The translations under genes and the position numbers were made by a program. The notes under the pieces are model-generated. The model did no database searches. It saw only the letters and a program-made list of their open reading frames with translations, and was not told the DNA's origin. DNA of 64,000 bases. Source: Acetivibrio sp964564015. GTDB taxonomy: Bacteria; Bacillota; Clostridia; Acetivibrionales; Acetivibrionaceae. Of this stretch, positions 47,388 through 53,347 are shown in pieces. Location: assembly GCA_964564015.1 (NCBI GenBank), contig CAZLZR010000010.1, forward strand, positions 30,953 through 94,952, written 5' to 3'. The first letter of the stretch is position 1. Each line of letters starts with the position of its first letter.

Positions 47388-48170
47388 TTGAGAATAGACG
47401 AAAGAGAAAGGTCAGACCTTAGAAAAGTCAAGATTACCAGGAATTACATAAAACATGCCGAGGGTTCTGTGTTGATTGAAATGGGAGATACGAAAGTTAT
47501 TTGTACTGCATCTATCGAGGAAAAGGTTCCGCCTTTTAAGAAAAATTCAGGTGAAGGTTGGGTTACAGCAGAATACTCAATGCTTCCGAGAGCCACAGGC
47601 GTCAGAAATCAGAGGGATATAAATAAATTAAAGCTCAACGGAAGAAGCAGCGAGATACAAAGGCTTATCGGAAGGGCACTAAGGTCTGTGGTAAATTTTA
47701 ATATTCTTGGTGAGAGAATGATAACAATTGACTGTGATGTAATTCAGGCTGACGGAGGCACACGGACAGCATCCATAACCGGTGGTTTTGTTGCTTTGGT
47801 AGATGCCTGCAAGAAGCTTGTTGAAGATGGGGTGATTGAAAAGATACCCTTAACTGATATGGTTGCAGCTGTGAGTGTTGGGATAATTGGTGATGAAGAA
47901 CGACTTGATTTGTGTTATGAAGAGGATTCTAATGCTGTTGTAGATATGAATGTAGTTATGACATCTTCCGGCGAATTTATTGAAGTTCAAGCTACAGGAG
48001 AACAGTCACCTTTTAGCAGGGAACAGCTTAATAAACTTCTGGAGCTGGCAGAAGACGGAGTGAAAAAACTTATAGATATTCAAAAAGAGGTTTTAGGGCA
48101 GGTATCAAATGAAATTGGGAGAGTCACAAAAGATGAGAAAATTTATAGTAGCGACCAGGAACAAGGGTAA
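47388..48170 (+). CDS. rph: Ribonuclease PH
   Basis: Phosphorolytic 3' trimming of tRNA precursors. About 260 residues with the RNase PH core: TAEYSMLPRAT, GRSSEIQRLIGRALR and CDVIQADGGTRTASITG. TTG start, with AAGGG upstream at long spacing. The 3' end overlaps rdgB by 38 bases, a coupling seen widely in Firmicutes. Confidence 0.96.
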   Translation: MRIDERERSDLRKVKITRNYIKHAEGSVLIEMGDTKVICTASIEEKVPPFKKNSGEGWVTAEYSMLPRATGVRNQRDINKLKLNGRSSEIQRLIGRALRSVVNFNILGERMITIDCDVIQADGGTRTASITGGFVALVDACKKLVEDGVIEKIPLTDMVAAVSVGIIGDEERLDLCYEEDSNAVVDMNVVMTSSGEFIEVQATGEQSPFSREQLNKLLELAEDGVKKLIDIQKEVLGQVSNEIGRVTKDEKIYSSDQEQG

Positions 48171-48732
48171 GCTTAGGGAAATAAAAGAAATTTTAAGTGG
48201 AATGAACTTGGAAGTTGTATCCATGGAACAAGCAGGTATCAATGAGGATATTGAAGAGTATGGAAGCACTTTTGAAGAAAATGCCCTAATTAAGGCAAAG
48301 GAAGTTCACAAAATTACCGGTGAATTGGTTATGGCAGATGATTCGGGGCTGGAAGTAGACTTCTTAAATGGTGCTCCAGGTATTTATTCATCAAGGTTTG
48401 CAGGAGATGGAGCAAGTGACACAGATAGGAATAATAAATTGCTTGAGCTATTGAAGGATGTGCCGATGGAAAGCAGAAGAGCAAGATTTGTGTGTGCTAT
48501 AGCTGTAATACTCCCTGAGGGCAATTACTTTACAGTAAGAGGAACATTTGAAGGATTTATTGGTCTTGAACCTGTAGGTGAAAATGGTTTTGGGTATGAT
48601 CCGTTGTTCTATTTGTCTGAATATGATAAAACTGCGGCACAATTAGAAGCTGCTAAAAAACACGAAATCAGCCACAGGGGCAAAGCGTTAAAACTAATGT
48701 TGGCAGAATTAAGAGAGAGGTTGGTGCAATAG
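48133..48732 (+). CDS. rdgB: XTP/dITP diphosphatase
   Basis: Removes non-canonical purine nucleotides (ITP, dITP, XTP) from the pool. 199 residues from ATG 48133, with ATRNKGKLREI (substrate loop), MADDSGLEVDFLNGAPG (metal-binding) and GYDPLFY and SHRGKAL near the end. An ATG at 48109 would add eight unlikely residues. It overlaps rph and ends 35 bases before the tRNA promoter. Confidence 0.95.
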   Translation: MRKFIVATRNKGKLREIKEILSGMNLEVVSMEQAGINEDIEEYGSTFEENALIKAKEVHKITGELVMADDSGLEVDFLNGAPGIYSSRFAGDGASDTDRNNKLLELLKDVPMESRRARFVCAIAVILPEGNYFTVRGTFEGFIGLEPVGENGFGYDPLFYLSEYDKTAAQLEAAKKHEISHRGKALKLMLAELRERLVQ

Positions 48733-48766
48733 GAGAATAATCTTAAAAAATATTTTTCAAATGGTG

Positions 48767-48795
48767 TTGACAAAACATGATGATGTTTGTATAAT
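48767..48795 (+). promoter_or_regulatory. Perfect consensus promoter of the tRNA-Gly/tRNA-Arg unit
   Basis: TTGACA (48767-48772), a 17-base spacer and TATAAT (48790-48795), 43 bases before tRNA-Gly. Both hexamers are exact matches to the sigma-A consensus, as expected for stable RNA. Confidence 0.92.
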
Positions 48796-48838
48796 ATAAA
48801 AAGTCGGCGGTACGGAAAGTATCTAACCTGACTTTGAT

Positions 48839-48912
48839 GCGGGTGTAGTTCAATGGTAGAACATCAGCCTTCCAAGCTGATTGCGTGGGTTCGATTCCCA
48901 TCACCCGCTCCA
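48839..48912 (+). tRNA. tRNA-Gly (anticodon TCC)
   Basis: Complete cloverleaf with encoded CCA. Acceptor GCGGGTG / CACCCGC, anticodon loop CTTCCAA, T loop TTCGATT. The TCC anticodon reads GGA codons. Confidence 0.97.
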
Positions 48913-48928
48913 ACAAAACTTTATATAT

Positions 48929-49005
48929 CTGCCTGTAGCTCAGTTGGATAGAGCAACGGACTTCTAATCCGTTGGCCGGACGTTCGAGTCGTCTCAGGCA
49001 GGCCA
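48929..49005 (+). tRNA. tRNA-Arg (anticodon TCT), integration target
   Basis: 77 bases with encoded CCA. Acceptor CTGCCTG / CAGGCAG, anticodon loop CTTCTAA, T stem GGACG / CGTCT with loop TTCGAGT. Decodes AGA. Its 3' 46 bases are repeated exactly at 62531-62576, so the 3' end is the attachment site and the present 3' half was supplied by the mobile element. Confidence 0.95.
48960..49005. other. attL
   Basis: Left copy of the 46-bp direct repeat (identical to 62531-62576), covering the anticodon loop to the CCA end of tRNA-Arg. The flanking bases just left of it differ between copies. Confidence 0.93.
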
Positions 49006-49047
49006 TAACAAAAGCCTAGAATTTTAAATGTTCTAGGCTTTTGTTAT
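49006..49047 (+). terminator. tRNA operon terminator carried by the element
   Basis: 16- to 17-bp perfect stem starting at the tRNA 3' end (right arm 49031-49047 ends in a T-rich stretch). The right arm and following bases (49031-49052) are repeated at 62601-62622 beside attR, so both junctions keep a terminator. Confidence 0.88.
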
Positions 49048-49077
49048 ATCTTACCAAAGGTTCACATAATGCATTTA

Positions 49078-49097
49078 TGACTACTATTTGACTACTA
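49078..49097. repeat. Left arm-type repeat of the element
   Basis: Two tandem TGACTACTA units separated by TT, identical to 62396-62415 near the other end. The position inside both att sites fits integrase arm-binding sites. Confidence 0.7.
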
Positions 49098-49124
49098 TAA
49101 ATCCCAAAAGATATCTAGAATTAC

Positions 49125-49388
49125 CTAGAAACTCATGCAGTTCATTAGTAACTTAACTGCGTCTGAAAATCCCTGGCTATATGCTGTATCTGTGACCTCT
49201 GCTTCAACATCAGCAACCTTATTACATATTTCAGATTTAAGCTTTGGATCGTTTGAAAGTTTATTATGAATCTCTTCTATGTAGTTATTATATTTCTTGT
49301 TGCTCTTTAACTTTTCACCGATATCCTCATATACATCTTCCATGCTCCTGCTTGTTATTAGGTCAAATAAACTTGTTTCTTTACTCAT
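49125..49388 (-). CDS. Hypothetical element-encoded protein
   Basis: 87 residues from ATG 49388 with AAAGGATGG at good spacing (ATG 49400 abuts that site). Acidic and helical (MSKETSLFDL start; EEIHNKLSNDPKLKSEI; ending LLMNCMSF), with no recognised domain. The stop is close to attL, so this is the outermost gene of the element on the left. Confidence 0.65.
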   Translation of the reverse strand: MSKETSLFDLITSRSMEDVYEDIGEKLKSNKKYNNYIEEIHNKLSNDPKLKSEICNKVADVEAEVTDTAYSQGFSDAVKLLMNCMSF

Positions 49389-49537
49389 AATATTATCCAT
49401 CCTTTCAAGATTAATTTTTATTTGCCTTGAAAGAGCTAATTAATGTATAATAATTGTGTTCTGCCCTGTCAAGGGTGGTACAGTGCCGGGTATTCTCTGC
49501 CATGTGAGAGTGGAAGAGAATATCCGTTTCTTAATTT

Positions 49538-49699
49538 TCACTTTTTCTGATTCATTTCATTAAGTGTCATATTGCCGAAAATCTCTACCAAAGGCTGATG
49601 GTATTCGTCTTCATCAACCTCTTTTTCACCGATGGCTTTCTCGCCCAACTTCTGGCCTGTTTTTCTGTCAATTGTGATTTGAATAATGTGAACTTTCAT
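49538..49699 (-). CDS. 53-residue hypothetical protein
   Basis: MKVHIIQITIDRKTGQKLGE start, acidic centre (EKEVDEDEYHQP), NEMNQKK end. GTGGAGGC ribosome binding site. Its ATG overlaps the TGA of the 19-codon reading frame upstream (ATGA), showing translational coupling. Not recognised; probably a small phage-type protein. Confidence 0.65.
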   Translation of the reverse strand: MKVHIIQITIDRKTGQKLGEKAIGEKEVDEDEYHQPLVEIFGNMTLNEMNQKK

Positions 49700-49755
49700 A
49701 AGTAGCCTCCACTATGCTGACTGGTCAGACTTGAATAAATACTTTGATTAGTCAT
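49696..49755 (-). CDS. 19-residue peptide coupled to the 53-residue gene
   Basis: MTNQSIYSSLTSQHSGGYL with a near-perfect AGGAGGG site 6 bases before the ATG. The stop overlaps the next start by four bases. It could be a true micropeptide or a leader reading frame that loads ribosomes for the next gene. Confidence 0.55.
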   Translation of the reverse strand: MTNQSIYSSLTSQHSGGYL

Positions 49756-49808
49756 AAGAACCCTCCTAAAAATTTATTTGGTTTGCTCTGACTATTGATG
49801 TTATACTA

Positions 49809-49838
49809 ATTATAACATGACACGTCATGACACGTCAA
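49809..49838 (-). promoter_or_regulatory. Leftward promoter overlapped by tandem operator repeats
   Basis: Minus strand TTGACG (49838-49833), an 18-base spacer and TATAAT (49814-49809). Two tandem TGACACGTCA units (49818-49837) fill the spacer and -35 box, so a bound regulator would block it. Confidence 0.7.
49817..49836. repeat. Tandem near-palindromic operator ATGACACGTC x2
   Basis: Two abutting 10-bp direct repeats, each close to the palindrome TGACGTGTCA. They lie between the leftward small genes and the RHH gene. Ribbon-helix-helix proteins typically bind such spaced repeats, so the product of 49904-50062 is the likely ligand. Confidence 0.65.
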
Positions 49839-49856
49839 TACGAATTATGAATAAAC

Positions 49857-49885
49857 TTGATTAATAATTACTTTTCATGTATAAT
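49857..49885 (+). promoter_or_regulatory. Promoter of the RHH gene
   Basis: TTGATT (49857-49862), a 17-base spacer and TATAAT (49880-49885), 18 bases before the ATG. Confidence 0.75.
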
Positions 49886-49903
49886 GTAATTAGAGGTGGT
49901 TTG

Positions 49904-50062
49904 ATGGATAGTAAAAGGGCACCATATGCAACCAAAATACTTAAAGAGTACAAAGAGCTCATGCAGGAATTATCCGCGGAAACGAGAATCCCACAAAGTA
50001 AACTTCTAGATGAGGCTATCGAGGACTTATTAAAGAAATACGGTAAAATAAAAGACACCTGA
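49904..50062 (+). CDS. Ribbon-helix-helix DNA-binding protein
   Basis: 52 residues from ATG 49904 behind AGAGGTGG. A short N-terminal strand and two helices (KEYKELMQELSAETRIPQSKLLDEAIEDLL, seen as EYKELMQEL and SKLLDEAIEDLL) give the Arc/MetJ-type RHH pattern of antitoxins and small phage repressors. No toxin gene is adjacent. The tandem operator in the divergent promoter region suggests autoregulation and control of the leftward genes. Confidence 0.8.
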   Translation: MDSKRAPYATKILKEYKELMQELSAETRIPQSKLLDEAIEDLLKKYGKIKDT

Positions 50063-50080
50063 TTGGTGTCTTTTTATTTT
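50050..50080 (+). terminator. Intrinsic terminator of the RHH gene
   Basis: AAAGACACC / GGTGTCTTT stem with a 5-base loop and TTATTTT tail; the stem contains the stop codon. A related copy occurs at 50662-50694. Confidence 0.87.
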
Positions 50081-50093
50081 AGAAGTCCTTATA

Positions 50094-50285
50094 CTACTTA
50101 ACTTCTTTGATTACGAAATTTTCTCCGCTCCCGTCAATACTCATTCTCCCGGTATACTCATACAATAATTCATCTTTGATGTTACATGCTAATAATTTTT
50201 GATCACTTTCATTTCGAAAACAGATATTAATTTTCATTAACTCCTTTATTTTGTGACCCGGTATTTTATCACCAGTATTGAACAT
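50094..50285 (-). CDS. Hypothetical element-encoded small protein
   Basis: 63 residues with AAAGGGGATG before the ATG. Beta-rich pattern (MFNTGDKIPGHKIKEL; INICFRNES; EYTGRMSIDG; ENFVIKEVK). It lacks known motifs. Convergent with the RHH gene, sharing its terminator region. Confidence 0.6.
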   Translation of the reverse strand: MFNTGDKIPGHKIKELMKINICFRNESDQKLLACNIKDELLYEYTGRMSIDGSGENFVIKEVK

Positions 50286-50484
50286 AAAATCATCCCCTTT
50301 CTACTTCCTAAATTCTCTATAGAAAAGAGATACCCTCCTACAAACTTTCGACATATTATGCAAAATATCTTCTTTAAATGTATTAGATAATTCAGTAAAT
50401 TACATTAAACGATCTTAGCAAATTAGCAGGATAATTATTGAACACTATAAGGAAAAATAAAAAGTACCTGATTAAAGATGAACA

Positions 50485-50572
50485 TTGGTGAAAATTAAGT
50501 GTTTTTTTTAGTAAATCCTATATGTCTTTTTCTTACGTGTAATTTACTAAAAAATAGATATATTTTCACCAA
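50485..50572. repeat. Double inverted repeat
   Basis: Outer arms TTGGTGAAAAT (50485-50495) and ATTTTCACCAA (50562-50572), inner 13-bp arms (50504-50516 and 50542-50554), both centred near 50528. It could be a regulator site, an extruded structure in the integration/excision region or an origin element. Confidence 0.65.
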
Positions 50573-50661
50573 AAACAGCCTATAATGTGCATGGCTGTAT
50601 GATGGTGTAGATGTTGAAAAAGAGGTGGATATGGTGAAAAAAGCCCCAGCTTAGGTACGTC

Positions 50662-50694
50662 AAAATAAAAGACACCTGATTAACGGTGCCTTTT
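50662..50694 (-). terminator. Intrinsic terminator of the integrase gene
   Basis: AAAAGACACC (50667-50676) pairs with GGTGCCTTTT (50685-50694), one G-U pair; on the minus strand it ends in TTTTATTTTG. It lies 14 bases beyond the integrase stop. Confidence 0.8.
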
Positions 50695-50707
50695 ATCTTA
50701 GAAGTTG

Positions 50708-52117
50708 TTATGCTTTCGATTTCTCGCTCTTTTTCTCTTCCTTCAGTGGATTCACAAAGCCCTCCATCAAATCGGCTGCATGCTGATCTGCACTTTGGAG
50801 AGCATGGGAATAAATATTAAGAGTAGTTGAGGTATTGGCATGCCCTAACCTTGCAGATAATGCCCGAACATTTAGCCCCTTATTTATTAACAGTGTAGCT
50901 GCTGTATGCCTCACAGCGTGGAAGTTGACAGATTCTAAGCCATGCCGCTTCATGAATTCTGGAAACCACTTGCTCACAGTGTCAACATGCATGAGCTGAC
51001 CATCCCAGCGGGTGAATATCCAATCAGTATCATTCCAAAGGTTACCCGCGGAAGCTCTCTCCTTATTTTGTTCAAGCTTATAGTATCTGATCAGAGTTGC
51101 AAGTGAAGGAGGTATGGCTATATTTCTGATTGAGCTTTCGTTCTTAGGTTGCTTAACAGCCATCCCTTTGCCGGGCACATATCCTATAGCCTTTTTTACT
51201 TCAATTATGTTTTTATCAAGGTCAATATCGCTCCATTTTAGTGCCATGAGCTCACCACGCCGCATACCAGTAACCAAATCCATAAAAACAAGCACCTGAT
51301 ACTTTAAAGGCTCTTCCTGTAGGGCGTTTAAAAGCTGCATAGACTGTTCTTCATTAAGATGTCTGGCTTCTTTTCTGTGAACCTTTGGAGGTCGAACACG
51401 ATCAGCAGGGTTTGCAAATAGTAGCTGCCATTCAACTGCCTTCTGTAGTGCACTATGTATGACCGCATGATGCTGTTTTATTGTTGCTGTTGAAAGGCCT
51501 TTATCGTCCCCTATAGCATCGAATAATTTTTCAAGTTTAATGCCGGAAGCCTCACTAACTTTAATGGCAGTTTGATAGGATACTTTTCGGAAGTTCCTCA
51601 ACTGAGCATATGTTTTCCTGTTTACTTTGATATTAGTGTAAATATCTTTTAGAGTAGTGTTTTTATCAGCCAATAGGTCAGTGTAATTATGCTTTAGAGT
51701 ATAAACCCCATCCTCACGAATGCCCGCCTCCTGAAGGTTATTGTAGAACTCTAGCAGGTGAGTGGGTTGGAGCTTCTGAATCTTTATATGGCCCATGGCG
51801 GGCAGTATGCGTTTTTCAAGCAACTGATTATAGCGAAATAAAGTTCTATCCTCGAGCTGCTTCTCAGCATAATCCCTCATCCATATCTCTATCAACTCTG
51901 CAAAGGTTATTTTAGATCCATCCAGATATGTGCCATTCTTAACCTCTCGCTCAAATAAAGCGGCTTGAGTTTGGAGCTCTTTTTCTGCCTGCTTCGGTGT
52001 CAGTTTTGGGTCCAGTGTTATTGTTTTTGTGGATGTAAGCTTATCACCAGAACTATCATATCCTTTGGATACGATTATCTGATATGAATTTTCCCCACGT
52101 TTTCGAATACTTGCCAT
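50708..52117 (-). CDS. int: Tyrosine site-specific integrase
   Basis: 469 residues. N-terminal arm-binding domain (1-~65), core-binding domain (~70-235) and catalytic domain (~255-455) with Arg286 or Arg287 (TGMRRGE), the KNESSIRN Lys region, HAVRHTAA, LGHANTSTT and nucleophile Tyr436 (IYSHA). The core-binding domain contains an unusual ~70-residue insert (134-206) resembling an XRE helix-turn-helix end (VSYQTAIKVSEASGIKLEKL). It catalyses integration into and excision from tRNA-Arg. AAGGAAG site. It lies 15 bases downstream of the repressor on the same strand. Confidence 0.96.
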   Translation of the reverse strand: MASIRKRGENSYQIIVSKGYDSSGDKLTSTKTITLDPKLTPKQAEKELQTQAALFEREVKNGTYLDGSKITFAELIEIWMRDYAEKQLEDRTLFRYNQLLEKRILPAMGHIKIQKLQPTHLLEFYNNLQEAGIREDGVYTLKHNYTDLLADKNTTLKDIYTNIKVNRKTYAQLRNFRKVSYQTAIKVSEASGIKLEKLFDAIGDDKGLSTATIKQHHAVIHSALQKAVEWQLLFANPADRVRPPKVHRKEARHLNEEQSMQLLNALQEEPLKYQVLVFMDLVTGMRRGELMALKWSDIDLDKNIIEVKKAIGYVPGKGMAVKQPKNESSIRNIAIPPSLATLIRYYKLEQNKERASAGNLWNDTDWIFTRWDGQLMHVDTVSKWFPEFMKRHGLESVNFHAVRHTAATLLINKGLNVRALSARLGHANTSTTLNIYSHALQSADQHAADLMEGFVNPLKEEKKSEKSKA

Positions 52118-52132
52118 TTATTAATCACTTCC

Positions 52133-52705
52133 TTACTCATACTCTTCCTTGCTCTTTTCAGCCTTAAGTAAAGGCTCTTTAAGAATCTGAAAAATGTTTT
52201 TGAGCCCGTTTCTTCTAATGCCTCTCAGTATGCTAGTTATTTCTGTAATTATCTGTTCGGTTTCATCTTCTAGTGTAAGGTAGCCGAAGGCATAATAAGC
52301 ATCCGCTGGAGCCCTTAGATTAATTACTTCTTGTAGTCCACTGTTTAAGCTATTTATTAGCGAATTTGTGCGATCTACTAGCTCCTCAAAATCTTGCGAA
52401 TAATCAGGATTCTCAAACAAAACTTTAACCTTCATCAGTCTATCTACTGTCTTACTTTCAATCCCCATACCCTCCATTTGAGCGTAGCTTGGGTTAGGGT
52501 GATCGCTATTACCAGTAAGGTAATCTACTGATACATTAAAATGCTTTGCTATCTGATTTAGTATATCTATACTGGGTTCGCTGAGTCCTTTTTCATAATT
52601 AAAGATTTGCTGTTTACCTCCGAGATGGAGCACTTCCGCAAGATTCCCTTGCGTTAATTTAGAATCATTACGTAATTCTTTTAGCCGTTCACTAAAAACA
52701 GACAT
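52133..52705 (-). CDS. XRE-family repressor (Stl/CI-like master regulator)
   Basis: 190 residues. N-terminal HTH (~6-62, LKELRNDSKLTQGNLAEVLHL with IFNYEKGLSEPS) and a helical C-terminal half of ~120 residues without an S24 peptidase motif, so it is not a LexA-type self-cleaving CI. In satellites, such repressors (Stl) are relieved by a helper-phage protein. AAGGAGGG site. Divergent from the XRE gene at 52877, and co-directional with int. Confidence 0.9.
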   Translation of the reverse strand: MSVFSERLKELRNDSKLTQGNLAEVLHLGGKQQIFNYEKGLSEPSIDILNQIAKHFNVSVDYLTGNSDHPNPSYAQMEGMGIESKTVDRLMKVKVLFENPDYSQDFEELVDRTNSLINSLNSGLQEVINLRAPADAYYAFGYLTLEDETEQIITEITSILRGIRRNGLKNIFQILKEPLLKAEKSKEEYE

Positions 52706-52735
52706 TATTCATTTCCCTCCTTATCGATTATATAC

Positions 52736-52749
52736 CTATACTAGCATAG
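52736..52749. promoter_or_regulatory. Candidate operator in the divergent switch
   Basis: CTATACTAGCATAG, a near-perfect palindrome that covers the -10 box of the leftward (repressor/integrase) promoter. Confidence 0.5.
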
Positions 52750-52766
52750 CAATAATATAAAGTCAA
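52738..52766 (-). promoter_or_regulatory. Leftward promoter of repressor and integrase
   Basis: Minus strand TTGACT (52766-52761), a 17-base spacer and TAGTAT (52743-52738), 33 bases before the repressor ATG. Confidence 0.75.
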
Positions 52767-52788
52767 TAAAATATTTACTGATGTTAAA

Positions 52789-52817
52789 TTGACAATAACA
52801 CTTTTTAATACTATAAT
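52789..52817 (+). promoter_or_regulatory. Rightward early promoter
   Basis: Exact consensus TTGACA (52789-52794), 17-base spacer, TATAAT (52812-52817). It drives the XRE, HTH and VapE genes. It is back to back with the leftward promoter, 22 bases apart, as in lambda-like switches. Confidence 0.9.
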
Positions 52818-52876
52818 TAAGGTAAAGCGAAGTAAATAAAAAATATACTTATATAGTAAAGGAGGTATTAAAAATT

Positions 52877-53095
52877 ATGACTATTAAAGCGAAAACATAT
52901 AATATGAAGACAACCCGAATAAAGAGCGGCATGAGTATTAAGGCACTAAGTAAGAAATCAGGCCTTTCGACTGCGACCATTTGTAAAGTCGAAAATGGGA
53001 CCATCGTTCCTATGCCGATGACAGCAAAAAAGATCTGTGATGCATTAGAATCTAATTTTGATGATCTTTTTGAAATCGTAGAAAAGGAGGGCTGA
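52877..53095 (+). CDS. Small XRE/Cro-like regulator
   Basis: 72 residues, one HTH (~12-65, IKSGMSIKALSKKSGLSTATICKVENG). AAAGGAGG site. First gene of the rightward early operon, three bases ahead of the next start. By position it corresponds to Cro of phages or Rpr of chromosomal islands. Confidence 0.9.
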   Translation: MTIKAKTYNMKTTRIKSGMSIKALSKKSGLSTATICKVENGTIVPMPMTAKKICDALESNFDDLFEIVEKEG

Positions 53096-53097
53096 GT

Positions 53098-53337
53098 ATG
53101 GCACGATTAGCTTTATTGAAACAAGCAGCAATTGAAACAGGACTATCAGAATGGGAACTGTACAACGGTGCCAAGTCGGGAAAATATCCTGCAATGAGGT
53201 TGGGCGGTCCAAGAGGGCGTTGGGCATTTGATCTTGATTTACTTGATGCAAGGATACAAGAATTAATGGAGCAGAACATGAAGCAGGAGCCGCAAAGTAC
53301 TGCGGAATATGGGAAGCTACGAAGGATTAATGGGTAG
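53098..53337 (+). CDS. Xis/AlpA-like helix-turn-helix protein
   Basis: 79 residues: MARLALLKQAAIETGLSEW, then YNGAKSGKYPAMRLGG and RWAFDLDLLDARI, the pattern of helix-turn-helix 17/excisionase-type proteins (wHTH with a Gly/Arg wing). AGGAGGG site overlapping the previous stop region. It probably assists excision or activates island genes. Confidence 0.8.
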   Translation: MARLALLKQAAIETGLSEWELYNGAKSGKYPAMRLGGPRGRWAFDLDLLDARIQELMEQNMKQEPQSTAEYGKLRRING

Positions 53338-53347
53338 GTGGTGACAT

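Larger units (their letters stand above)
50286..50707. other. Non-coding region with a nested palindrome
   Basis: About 420 bases without a supportable gene. It holds two nested inverted repeats around 50528 and, at its right end, the integrase terminator. A seven-codon mini-ORF behind GAGGTGG (ATG 50631) was seen but not called. Confidence 0.55.

Noticed and set aside
48743..49006. Open frame on the minus strand across both tRNA genes
   Set aside because: It runs antisense through two complete tRNAs, and the apparent protein is a by-product of their sequence.
49904..50285. Toxin-antitoxin pair formed by the RHH gene and its convergent neighbour
   Set aside because: The partner is convergent rather than co-transcribed and has no toxin-family motif.
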